Below are positions 42,500 through 49,549 of a DNA stretch of 64,000 bases, piece after piece. The notes under the pieces are model-generated. The model saw nothing but the letters and a program-made list of their open reading frames with translations, was not told the DNA's origin and did no database searches. Source of the stretch: Leptonema sp964619535 (GTDB lineage Bacteria > Spirochaetota > Leptospiria > Leptospirales > Leptonemataceae); assembly GCA_964619535.1 (NCBI GenBank), contig CAZUEX010000005.1, positions 62,001 through 126,000 on the forward strand, in the 5' to 3' direction. Positions within the stretch are counted from its first letter, which is position 1, and each line of letters begins with the position of its first letter. Both the position numbers and the translations under genes were made by a program.

Positions 42500-43384
42500 A
42501 TGAAACTGGCGGGATTTCAGATTGGTCGTCCCGTTATAGGCATTGCCCTCGGTTCCGGATCGGCTCGCGGCTGGGCGCACATAGGCGTCCTCAGGGCCCT
42601 GGAACAGGAGGGCATTCGCCCCAGGGTTGTGACCGGCACATCTGCCGGTGGTGTTGTGGCCGCATTCTATGCGGCCTCTGCACTTGATAAGCTTGAAGAA
42701 TTCGTTCGAAACTATAAAGGCTTTGGTAAGACCATCGCCCACCTGGATTTCGGTCTTGGAAATGCAGGCATGATTACCGGAAAACGATGGCTTGCCAACT
42801 TTCTCGAAGCCTACCTGCCTGTACGTGACTTCCGGCAACTGTCGTTGCCTCTTGGAATGGTGGCAACAGACCTCGTATCAATGAAGGAAGTCCATATTAC
42901 AAGCGGCCCCCTGATTCCGGCCATCCGGAGCACGGTTGCCGTGCCGGGATTTTTTACTCCACTTGAATACGGTAACATGATTCTGGCAGACGGTGGCATG
43001 TTGAATCCCGTTCCGGTGGATCTTGCGCGAGCGCTTGGAGCCGACATTGTCATTGCCGTCGATCTGAATGCATCCCTGCCAGGCGAGGTACCGGATTCTC
43101 TGGCAGACGTCGTACACCGATCCATTGATACGATGATGAACCGTGTACGGGAAACGAACATGAGGTATGCCAGACCCGAGATTGTGATTGAGCCAAACCT
43201 CAGCCATATCGGCTTTCTGGATTTTCATGAAGGTGAAACGGCCATCGCCGAGGGCTACAGAGCAGCCATCGAAGTGATCCCACAGATCAAACGCCAGCTG
43301 AGGAAGCCTATCCGGCGCATTCACTCTGTGATGCCGCGCGAAGACGTGCTGCACCGCGAAATCGGTAGCTGGAAGCATCCCTGA
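42500..43384 (+). CDS. Patatin-like phospholipase (RssA type)
   Basis: 294 residues. Oxyanion loop GSGSARGWAHIGVL (18-31), nucleophile elbow GTSAGG with Ser48 and catalytic Asp164 in ADGGMLNPVP make the patatin Ser-Asp dyad complete. No signal peptide, so cytosolic or peripheral to the membrane. It starts 3 bp after the acyl-CoA dehydrogenase with no separate ribosome site, pointing to coupled translation. A phospholipase or acyl-ester hydrolase feeding acyl chains to the dehydrogenase is plausible; the true substrate is unknown. A tRNA gene lies 118 bp downstream on the other strand. Confidence 0.92.
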   Translation: MKLAGFQIGRPVIGIALGSGSARGWAHIGVLRALEQEGIRPRVVTGTSAGGVVAAFYAASALDKLEEFVRNYKGFGKTIAHLDFGLGNAGMITGKRWLANFLEAYLPVRDFRQLSLPLGMVATDLVSMKEVHITSGPLIPAIRSTVAVPGFFTPLEYGNMILADGGMLNPVPVDLARALGADIVIAVDLNASLPGEVPDSLADVVHRSIDTMMNRVRETNMRYARPEIVIEPNLSHIGFLDFHEGETAIAEGYRAAIEVIPQIKRQLRKPIRRIHSVMPREDVLHREIGSWKHP

Positions 43385-43502
43385 CGAAAAGGCTTTTCCT
43401 GGCTCTTGTATACGGGCGGGGTTGAATGGCAGGCCTGCACAGAAGACCCGGACCAGAATCGATCTGCGAAAACGAAGGAAAGGACAAAAAAGGAAGGGAA
43501 AT

Positions 43503-43574
43503 TCGGGCTGACTGGATTCGAACCAGCGACCACACGCCCCCCAGACGTGTGCGCTACCACTGCGCTACAGCCCG
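43503..43574 (-). tRNA. tRNA-Pro, anticodon GGG
   Basis: 72-nt cloverleaf read on the minus strand. The acceptor stem CGGGCTG/CAGCCCG is perfect, the discriminator is A, the D arm has AGTGGTA, the anticodon stem CACGT/GCGTG encloses loop CTGGGGG, and the T loop is TTCGAAT. The anticodon GGG reads CCC and CCU. No CCA is encoded. The only RNA gene seen. Confidence 0.96.
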
Positions 43575-43625
43575 TATGAGGGCCAGACTCAGGTTGTATG
43601 GAACGGTGTCAAGGAGAAGCTGCCT

Positions 43626-44471
43626 TTAGATCTTTCTGATGATCTCCTCAAGCAATGCCTGTCTTTTTCTGTCAGAGAGTAACGTGGCCAGGGCCTTTAC
43701 GTCGTCCGGTTTGCGCAGATCCACACGCAGCTGTACATAGCCCGATTCGAGATCGCCCGGAAGCTCCACTGCTACGTTTTTCGGCAGCTGTAGCTCATGC
43801 CGCAGGCCAAAGAGCTCCTGTCGCAGGGCCGCATATTGTGGGTAACGACGTCTGTGCACGAGGTTGCGCAGCTCCTGAGCCGGAAAAACCGAGGATCGGG
43901 CCTGCCAGTTCTCGGCAAAGTCCGTGCATTCCTGCAGACATAGCTTTCGGGCTTCCGGATTCAGGTCATAGTAGTCCGTGATGATCTCCCGGATCAGGTT
44001 CTTCTTGATGCGTCGAAGCTCGAAGATATGCAGCCATGCCTTCTGCTCCTGTTCGTGAAAGCGATTCCACAGTCGCAGCGTATTGAGGGGAAGGTCGTAG
44101 CGGCGATTCATTTCTGCTGCAGAGGCACCGAGTTCCGACATCTCTTTCCAGTCTGCCAGGGATCTGTGGTGTTCGGCCAGGCCAAAGGCCTGCATAAGCC
44201 CTGCCGGCGTTCTGTTTGGATGATGCATGCGCCACCAGCGGGCTGCATCGACGATGGACATCCTGTAAAGCGACAGTATAAGCTTCCAGACGGCCGGATC
44301 GGCAAAGTCCTCGCATTCCATCATCGCAGCGGGTAGCTGCCCTCGGCCACAGAGAAGGAATACGGTCTTCGTTTCATCACGAAAAAGGAACGAAGGCTTC
44401 TGCATTTCTTCAGGCAGAACAGGCAGTGTGGCGGAATGGTTCAGGGAGGGAAGGTCCGATACCCAGCGCAT
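43626..44471 (-). CDS. Unknown protein with an HTH-like segment
   Basis: 281 residues, no signal peptide, no membrane span. The central part, LGASAAEMNRRYDLPLNTLR followed by LWNRF, has the spacing of a helix-turn-helix, flanked by long charged helices (FELRRIKKNLIREIITDYY, LRQELFGLRHELQLP). The N-terminal FLFRDETKTVFLLCGRGQLP may form a small beta region. The C-terminus (VQLRVDLRKPDDVKALATLL) looks helical. DNA binding is only suggested. It starts 33 bp from the divergent SDR gene and lies 51 bp from the tRNA. I do not recognise the family. Confidence 0.75.
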   Translation of the reverse strand: MRWVSDLPSLNHSATLPVLPEEMQKPSFLFRDETKTVFLLCGRGQLPAAMMECEDFADPAVWKLILSLYRMSIVDAARWWRMHHPNRTPAGLMQAFGLAEHHRSLADWKEMSELGASAAEMNRRYDLPLNTLRLWNRFHEQEQKAWLHIFELRRIKKNLIREIITDYYDLNPEARKLCLQECTDFAENWQARSSVFPAQELRNLVHRRRYPQYAALRQELFGLRHELQLPKNVAVELPGDLESGYVQLRVDLRKPDDVKALATLLSDRKRQALLEEIIRKI

Positions 44472-44504
44472 GCGTCATGTTTCCTGGATGACGCAGGGAA
44501 AGAA

Positions 44505-45335
44505 GTGTTTTCTCATGCAGGTATGGATGATAGCTCAAGGCCTGCCGTGCTCTGTCTGGGGGCTGGCTTTACTACCACCTACCTGGCCCGGCATTTTGAG
44601 GCCGATGTTCGCTTTTTGTCGCGAGACCTGCCCGATGACCTGCAGGCACTGGAGGACGGCTTTGAACCACAGATCATCGTCGACTCCATTCCACCCGTCC
44701 AGCAGGGCCGGCTTTTGAATCCCCTGTACAGGGAGCGATGGCAGGGCTTTAACCGTGCCGTGCTGATTCATCTCAGTTCTACGTCTGTGTATGATCGTGA
44801 AACCACGCTGATAAACGAAGAAACGCCCCCGGTCCCTGCTGATGCCAGAGGGCAGGGTAGACTTGACCTCGAAGAGGCCATACTGGCTGTCCGTGCCGAT
44901 GCCGTTATCTTTCGATGTGGTGGCATATACGGGCCAGGACGCTGTCTGCCCTTATCGATAGCAAACGGACAGACGGCACATGTTCCAGGCGATAATCGCT
45001 ATGTTTCGCGCATCCATGTGCAGGACCTGTGCCGTCTGATACTTGTCGTGGGGCGCCGGCTTTATGAGGCCCGGGGGGATTCACTGCCTTCTCTGTTCCC
45101 GGGCTATGGCAGGCGGAATCTGCTGCTTGCCGTCGATCCCACTCCTTCAGCTACGGCAGACACGCTTGCCTTTATCCATAAGACGTGGGGACTGTCCGTA
45201 CCCCATGTGGATGGTCCTGTTGTGGGGCGCCGGCTGCAATCCCTCTATGCTTCGAGGCTCGGTCCGTTTGACTTCCCTGATTATCGTAGCGGCTTTTTGC
45301 ACTGCATGCAGGGTCAGCGATTCGGTGCCCTGTAA
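44505..45335 (+). CDS. NAD(P)-dependent epimerase/dehydratase-like protein (YeeZ-like)
   Basis: 276 residues. Rossmann N-terminus VLCLGAGFTTTYLARHF; HLSSTSVYD and FRCGGIYGPGR are extended-SDR signatures, but no canonical YxxxK pair is obvious, as in atypical SDR proteins. The start is likely GTG 44505 (AGGGA 7 bp upstream); ATG 44523 is possible. Substrate not predictable. Its last 22 bp overlap the end of the convergent queF. Cytosolic. Confidence 0.8.
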   Translation: MFSHAGMDDSSRPAVLCLGAGFTTTYLARHFEADVRFLSRDLPDDLQALEDGFEPQIIVDSIPPVQQGRLLNPLYRERWQGFNRAVLIHLSSTSVYDRETTLINEETPPVPADARGQGRLDLEEAILAVRADAVIFRCGGIYGPGRCLPLSIANGQTAHVPGDNRYVSRIHVQDLCRLILVVGRRLYEARGDSLPSLFPGYGRRNLLLAVDPTPSATADTLAFIHKTWGLSVPHVDGPVVGRRLQSLYASRLGPFDFPDYRSGFLHCMQGQRFGAL

Positions 45336-45721
45336 GAGGTGGAAACGGTCGTTGTAATGCCTCCACGCACATTATAAACGGCACGTACATCAAGCAGGCG
45401 TGGCCGGCAGGCACGAACAACGTCCTCGCATATGCGGTTTACAACGTTTTCGTGAAAGATGCCGATATTGCGATAGGCAAAGAAGTATTCTTTCAGGCTT
45501 TTCAGCTCCAGGCAGTGTTGGTCTGGAACGTAGCTCAGATAGACGACGCCGAAATCGGGAAGGCCTGTTTTCGGGCAGATGGCGGTGAATTCAGGAAATT
45601 CCAGTTCGATGCGGTATTCGCGATCGCTGTAGATGTTTTGAAAGACCTCAATGTCGGGTAGAACCAGGTCCCTGATATGGTCCTGTTTGCCGTCGTAGGT
45701 TTCGGAAAGATGGACGTCCAT
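45314..45721 (-). CDS. queF: NADPH-dependent preQ0 reductase QueF
   Basis: 135 residues from ATG 45721, chosen because residues upstream (in-frame GTG 45796, ATG 45781) look unlike the family and overlap a hairpin; a longer form cannot be excluded. Catalytic Cys49 sits in FPEFTAICPKTGLPDF, with Asp56 and His90-Glu91 in FAYRNIGIFHENV, and LELKSLKEYF is the family NADPH site block. Reduces preQ0 to preQ1 in queuosine synthesis. Last 22 bp overlap the SDR gene on the other strand. The neighbouring IR at 45778-45805 lies in its leader. Confidence 0.95.
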   Translation of the reverse strand: MDVHLSETYDGKQDHIRDLVLPDIEVFQNIYSDREYRIELEFPEFTAICPKTGLPDFGVVYLSYVPDQHCLELKSLKEYFFAYRNIGIFHENVVNRICEDVVRACRPRLLDVRAVYNVRGGITTTVSTSYRAPNR

Positions 45722-45777
45722 AGAGGCCGATTTTTTGCAATACAGAGGGATGGCCAGCGAGAAGTTTGTGGCAGAAC

Positions 45778-45805
45778 ACATCCGGAGCGTTTCCACTCCG
45801 GATGT
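45778..45805 (-). repeat. Perfect 10-bp inverted repeat between phasin and queF
   Basis: Arms ACATCCGGAG (45778-45787) and CTCCGGATGT (45796-45805), spacer of eight. On the transcribed (minus) strand it lies 14 bp after the phasin stop. No T-run follows, so it is an attenuator, processing site or leader hairpin rather than a plain terminator; the alternative queF ATG (45781) would be buried in its stem. Confidence 0.7.
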
Positions 45806-45819
45806 AGCCCGCTTGAATG

Positions 45820-46251
45820 TTAGACGGCAGTCGGTCCCTGGTCGTTTCCTTTGTCCTGGGCCTTGCCGGATTTGGTAAGCTCGTCAACCTTTGCCTGGAT
45901 GGCTTTGCTGAGCTCCTCTACCTTGCCTTTGACCTGATCCAGCTGATCTTTGGGCACAATCTTTTCGATTTCGGCGGAGGCCTTCGCATACAGGTCCTGC
46001 AGCTGCTTCAGCGATTCGCCATAGGTGCTGCTTGCTTTGTTGTTCAATTCAGCGGCCTGTTTTACGATATCGTCGAGAATCTTGCGAAGCTTTTCAGCGG
46101 ACTCGCTGTTGTCTGCAGCACCTTTTGTTTTCAGCTCTTCGAACGTTTTCTGTACGTCAGCTACGGCAGATGCGATTGATCCTTCGCCTGCGCGAAAAAG
46201 CGCAATACCAGCATTCAGTATGTCGTGAAGAATCTTTTCTACTTTTTCCAT
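45820..46251 (-). CDS. Phasin-like helical protein
   Basis: 143 residues behind GGAAGG. Almost wholly amphipathic helix with a ~heptad pattern and many Lys/Glu: VEKILHDILNAGIALFRAGE, FEELKTKGA, KLRKILDDIVKQAAELNNKA, LDQVKGKVEELSKAIQAKV. This matches phasins/PhaF-type or apolipoprotein-like coats. Phasins bind polyhydroxyalkanoate granules, and some bind envelopes or DNA. No PHA synthase is in the window. Transcribed toward queF (about 98 bp). Confidence 0.78.
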   Translation of the reverse strand: MEKVEKILHDILNAGIALFRAGEGSIASAVADVQKTFEELKTKGAADNSESAEKLRKILDDIVKQAAELNNKASSTYGESLKQLQDLYAKASAEIEKIVPKDQLDQVKGKVEELSKAIQAKVDELTKSGKAQDKGNDQGPTAV

Positions 46252-46331
46252 GGTTTCCTTCCTTAAGGTTGATTTGGTTTTTGAAAAAATGTTACCATTC
46301 TTTTTTCAGTTTTCCGGCCGGGCCGGGTTGT

Positions 46332-46360
46332 GCGGTGCACAAAACTATAATGTGCACTGC
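46332..46360 (+). promoter_or_regulatory. Palindromic operator overlapping a consensus -10 box
   Basis: GCGGTGCAC (46332-46340) and GTGCACTGC (46352-46360) form an inverted repeat with one mismatch and an 11-bp spacer. The spacer ends in TATAAT (46346-46351), a perfect -10 hexamer for the downstream lipoprotein gene; no good -35 is visible. The dyad would block or activate this promoter; the regulator is unknown. Confidence 0.6.
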
Positions 46361-46485
46361 ATCATAGCGGTCAAACCTTTTTTTGTTCTGTTTTCTCCCT
46401 CGATCATTTTTTCTTGCAACGTGTTGCTGGATTGCTTGCGTCCAGGGCTACCCGGGCGTTCCATTGCGCTACCGGTACAGAAACC

Positions 46486-47337
46486 ATGCCTGCAGCTGAG
46501 AAAAGACTCCCTCTTTATCTATTTGTCATCACAATGATCCTTCTGTCTTCCTGTTCCCTGCGTTTGCGTCATCCAGAAGGGCCTCCGATGCACTCCCCCG
46601 AGGGGCTCTGGTTCTACCAGGATGATACGGACGTGAACGTGCTGCGTATTGCCTGCAGCGACCGGTGCTGGTTTCGGGATGTGTATCTCAGTTATCGTGA
46701 ACTGCCACTGTCGGGTATTACCGTCTTTCAGACGGTGCGCAGTGGCTACGTGCAGACATCTGCGTCCGAGGTGCTTCTTGTACAGACAGAGTTTCGCAGT
46801 GATCGTATCAACTGGACAGATCCCATCGAACCGGAGGTGGTCGTTGACAGGGTTGTGTATGGCGAGAAGAAATACCGGCTTCTTCTGTGGCAAAGCAAGG
46901 ACGAGCTTTACGATGATGTGGTCTGGCGCAGACAGTGCCGATCCGATTGTAGCTCTCCCCTTGCCCTGATTGTTTCGCTTCCGGGGTCTGATCGAAAGAT
47001 GCTCGTTTCACCGGATGCCACGGCTATAGACGGGCCGCTGTCCCTGCCATCCGGTCTTCGTCCCCCCTATAAGAAAGGCATGTTTACTCTGTTGCAAACA
47101 GACCACGGTGATGGTAGCCTTGCCCTTCGGACGGCCGGACAGGTCGATCTGGGACTGGCCTATGAAAGCCTGATCTCCTTAAACCCCGGCACCCAGGCCA
47201 TTCAGCTTTCAAAAAGACGGCGCGATGCGGAAAGCCTGGAAAAGCAAAGGCGACGGGAAGAGATTCGCCGTCGCCTGCGGGCCGGTGAGCCCGTTTCCAG
47301 GGAAGAGATGCTGGAAGTGCTCGAGCCGGATTCCTGA
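46486..47337 (+). CDS. Lipoprotein, unknown function
   Basis: 283 residues from ATG 46486. Signal LPLYLFVITMILLSSC with Cys20 or so as lipidation site. The mature part is beta-rich (WFYQDDTDVNVLRIACSDRC, VVDRVVYGEKKYRLLLWQSK) and ends in a basic coiled segment (SLEKQRRREEIRRRLRAG). Cysteine pairs (CSDRC, CRSDC) may form disulfides outside the cell. No known family. Preceded by a palindromic operator and TATAAT at 46.35 kb; converges on pyrB with 1 bp between ends. Confidence 0.78.
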   Translation: MPAAEKRLPLYLFVITMILLSSCSLRLRHPEGPPMHSPEGLWFYQDDTDVNVLRIACSDRCWFRDVYLSYRELPLSGITVFQTVRSGYVQTSASEVLLVQTEFRSDRINWTDPIEPEVVVDRVVYGEKKYRLLLWQSKDELYDDVVWRRQCRSDCSSPLALIVSLPGSDRKMLVSPDATAIDGPLSLPSGLRPPYKKGMFTLLQTDHGDGSLALRTAGQVDLGLAYESLISLNPGTQAIQLSKRRRDAESLEKQRRREEIRRRLRAGEPVSREEMLEVLEPDS

Positions 47338-47338
47338 A

Positions 47339-48283
47339 CTAAACCTCGGGCAGCTCGGCACGTAGACAGAGACAGAGCAGGGCCATACGCACATCGACAC
47401 CGTAGGCTGCCTGTCTGAAATAGGCAGCATTGGGCATCTCGTCCACATCGGTGGAAAGCTCGTTTACACGTGGCAGCGGATGCAGAAGCAATGTGGGTCT
47501 CCGCGAGGCCTGCACAAAGGCACGGTTTACGATAAAGCTATCTTTCAGGCGGTCGTAGTCGGCCCGATCTGTGAAGCGCTCTTCCTGGATGCGCGTAATA
47601 TATGCTACGTCGCAGTCCCACATGGCCTTCAGGTCTTCTGTTTCTTCAAAGGCAATGTTCATGGAGCGCAGCTCCTTTCTGTAGGATTCAGGAAGGGCCA
47701 GGTCTACGGGAGAGATAAAGACGAACTCCATTTCATAATGGGTAAGCAGCTTTACAAGGCTGTGAATCGTGCGCCCGAACTTCAGATCACCGATAAAGGC
47801 GATGCGCTTCTTATCGGGTATCCCCCGTTCCCTTACGATGGTGTACAGGTCGAGCAAGGCCTGGGTGGGATGCTGTCCGGCTCCATCACCTGCATTGATG
47901 ATGGGGATGTTTACGGCTCCGGCTGCAATGCGGCTTGAGCCTTCCACGGGATGGCGGATGACGGCAATGTCGGCGTAGGCCTCCACCATCTTCATCGTAT
48001 CGTACAGTGTTTCGCCCTTGCTGATCGAGGAGAATTGAAAGCCCACGGTCGTGATGACACGTCCACCCAGGCGATTCATCGCCGCTTCAAAGCTCAGTCG
48101 CGTCCGGGTGGAGGATTCGAAAAAAAGGGAAGCCATCAGCTTCCCTTCCAGTATTCCAAAAAGACGATTCTGCTCTTTCAGCTTCACGATATGGTCTGTG
48201 GCCTGGAGGATGGTATCTAAATCCTCACGATCGAACTGGTGCGAGTCGATGATGTTGGTGTGGGGAAAGTCAAAGCGCTTCAT
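47339..48283 (-). CDS. pyrB: Aspartate carbamoyltransferase catalytic subunit
   Basis: 314 residues, usual length. Carbamoyl-phosphate loop FESSTRTRLSFE (STRTR at 58-62), then HPTQALLDLYT, and HPLPRVNELSTDVD near the C-terminus that closes on aspartate. Catalyses the committed step of pyrimidine synthesis. The regulatory pyrI gene is not adjacent, nor is a dihydroorotase, so the enzyme may be the unregulated class or partners lie elsewhere. The divergent small exported gene begins 61 bp away. No attenuator is obvious. Confidence 0.95.
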   Translation of the reverse strand: MKRFDFPHTNIIDSHQFDREDLDTILQATDHIVKLKEQNRLFGILEGKLMASLFFESSTRTRLSFEAAMNRLGGRVITTVGFQFSSISKGETLYDTMKMVEAYADIAVIRHPVEGSSRIAAGAVNIPIINAGDGAGQHPTQALLDLYTIVRERGIPDKKRIAFIGDLKFGRTIHSLVKLLTHYEMEFVFISPVDLALPESYRKELRSMNIAFEETEDLKAMWDCDVAYITRIQEERFTDRADYDRLKDSFIVNRAFVQASRRPTLLLHPLPRVNELSTDVDEMPNAAYFRQAAYGVDVRMALLCLCLRAELPEV

Positions 48284-48343
48284 TTCTGGAAGGACAGGGA
48301 AAGCAAAGGGAAGGGCCAGAAAAGGCTTTTTTTCTCGCCGAGT

Positions 48344-48643
48344 ATGGGATTCTGGAGAAAAAAACTGCTGGCCATTGCCGTGACCGGCTCATCCGTGCTG
48401 GCCGAAGGTGAGCCGATCGAACTGCCTCCCATGCCTGTTCTGAACGAGGTGCGGGCCTCGGATGTCATCCAGCCCTATGAGGTGTATGACAGGCGGTTCT
48501 GCTTTCTAACACCCGATCCCTTTCTCTGCAAGGAGTGCCTGCGCCAGGACATGCAGTTTGTGCGACTGTTACGCTTTCAGGAAGATGGTTCACTGGAACG
48601 GATCTATGGCTGTTTGCCTTATCGCCGCCCCTATGTTCAGTAA
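48344..48643 (+). CDS. Small exported protein, unknown
   Basis: 99 residues from ATG 48344. N-terminus MGFWRKKLLAIAVTGSSVLA fits a short signal peptide. The mature part is polar with three Cys close together (FCFLTPDPFLCKECLRQD) and a fourth near YGCLPY, suggesting disulfides. No family recognised. The ribosome site is weak. The last 7 bp overlap the convergent MORN-like gene. Coding support is the signal peptide and intact frame, so confidence is moderate. Confidence 0.55.
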   Translation: MGFWRKKLLAIAVTGSSVLAEGEPIELPPMPVLNEVRASDVIQPYEVYDRRFCFLTPDPFLCKECLRQDMQFVRLLRFQEDGSLERIYGCLPYRRPYVQ

Positions 48644-49401
48644 GACTGCCACTTCTGCAAATGGGGAGGAAGCCCTTCTCTGTCACCGGGAGCAGGACTG
48701 TCGAGGATGCTCATCGGGTCTTTCGGTGCCGGTCCGCCTTCGCGTGGTAGGCCGGATACCCTGGGCACATCGCTCTGTCGCATAACCTCTTCGCCACAGG
48801 GGCCTCCAGGAGCGATGCAGATCTTCCATTGACCGGTGCGAACGTCTTCTGTATAGGTGCCACTCTGGTAGAAGGATCCGTCCTGAAAATAATACACCCA
48901 GGGGCCGTGGGCCAGTCCACCTACATAGTGGCCTTTAAAAAACACATTGCCGGATTCGTAATATTCGGTCCAGGGGCCGTTCTTGATGCCGCCTGTGTAG
49001 GTGCCTTCGGATTTTTTGCGGCCACTTTCGTAGTAGATAATCCAGGTGCCATGTCGAGTATTGTTGCGGTATTCGCCCTCGGCCTGCAGTTTCCCCGATC
49101 GGTAATAGAGCTTCCATGGGCCCGTCATGCGTCCGGCACTGTAGCTGCCTTCTGCCCTTTTGTTGCCGTTGGCATAGAAAAACACCCAGTGTCCTTCTCG
49201 TTTCCCCTTGTGTAGCCTGCCTTCTGCCTTTTTCGTTCCGTTTGCATACCAGACGGTTTGATGATCCTCGGACTCGAGCACCCATACCTTATGGGCGGCT
49301 ACGTAGCGAGCGTCTTCTGGCAGGCTTGCAGGTCGGTTCTGGTTGGCAGAAAGGGCACCGGCCAGCAGTAGAAATAATAACAGGAAAAGAATCCTTCGCA
49401 T
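48637..49401 (-). CDS. Exported MORN-like (YwqK-type) repeat protein
   Basis: 254 residues with AGAGGA before ATG 49401. Signal peptide (ILFLLLFLLLAGALSA). Residues ~45-195 comprise about six 23-residue repeats built on the pattern YYxSGxxKxEGxYxxGxxxGxW: NGTKKAEGRLHKGKREGHW, NGNKRAEGSYSAGRMTGPW, SGKLQAEGEYRNNTRHGTW, SGRKKSEGTYTGGIKNGPW, then SGNVFFKGHYVGG and DGSFYQSGTYTEDV. Such repeats form beta-hairpin ladders that bind proteins or membranes. The Pro-rich C-terminus is unrecognised. Divergent from the acetoacetyl-CoA synthetase gene (148 bp). Confidence 0.88.
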   Translation of the reverse strand: MRRILFLLLFLLLAGALSANQNRPASLPEDARYVAAHKVWVLESEDHQTVWYANGTKKAEGRLHKGKREGHWVFFYANGNKRAEGSYSAGRMTGPWKLYYRSGKLQAEGEYRNNTRHGTWIIYYESGRKKSEGTYTGGIKNGPWTEYYESGNVFFKGHYVGGLAHGPWVYYFQDGSFYQSGTYTEDVRTGQWKICIAPGGPCGEEVMRQSDVPRVSGLPREGGPAPKDPMSILDSPAPGDREGLPPHLQKWQSY

Positions 49402-49549
49402 AACGTCCTCTTGTTCTGACGATCGGTTTATTTAATCAAATGCTGTAGATATAGAAAGACATTTTTGTCAGATCCAGCAACCGACGCCTGCCTGGAAATC
49501 TGCTTGCACAGCATATGGTCGGTGGATACAGCTTCCCACGGAGCTGTTC

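Noticed and set aside
41708..42838. 376-codon minus-strand open frame opposite the acyl-CoA dehydrogenase
   Set aside because: Antisense shadow of a gene with clear catalytic motifs; no start signal and no recognisable domain.
46414..46485. N-terminal extension of the 46.5-kb lipoprotein from an upstream in-frame start
   Set aside because: It would bury the lipobox signal; ATG 46486 gives a normal signal sequence.
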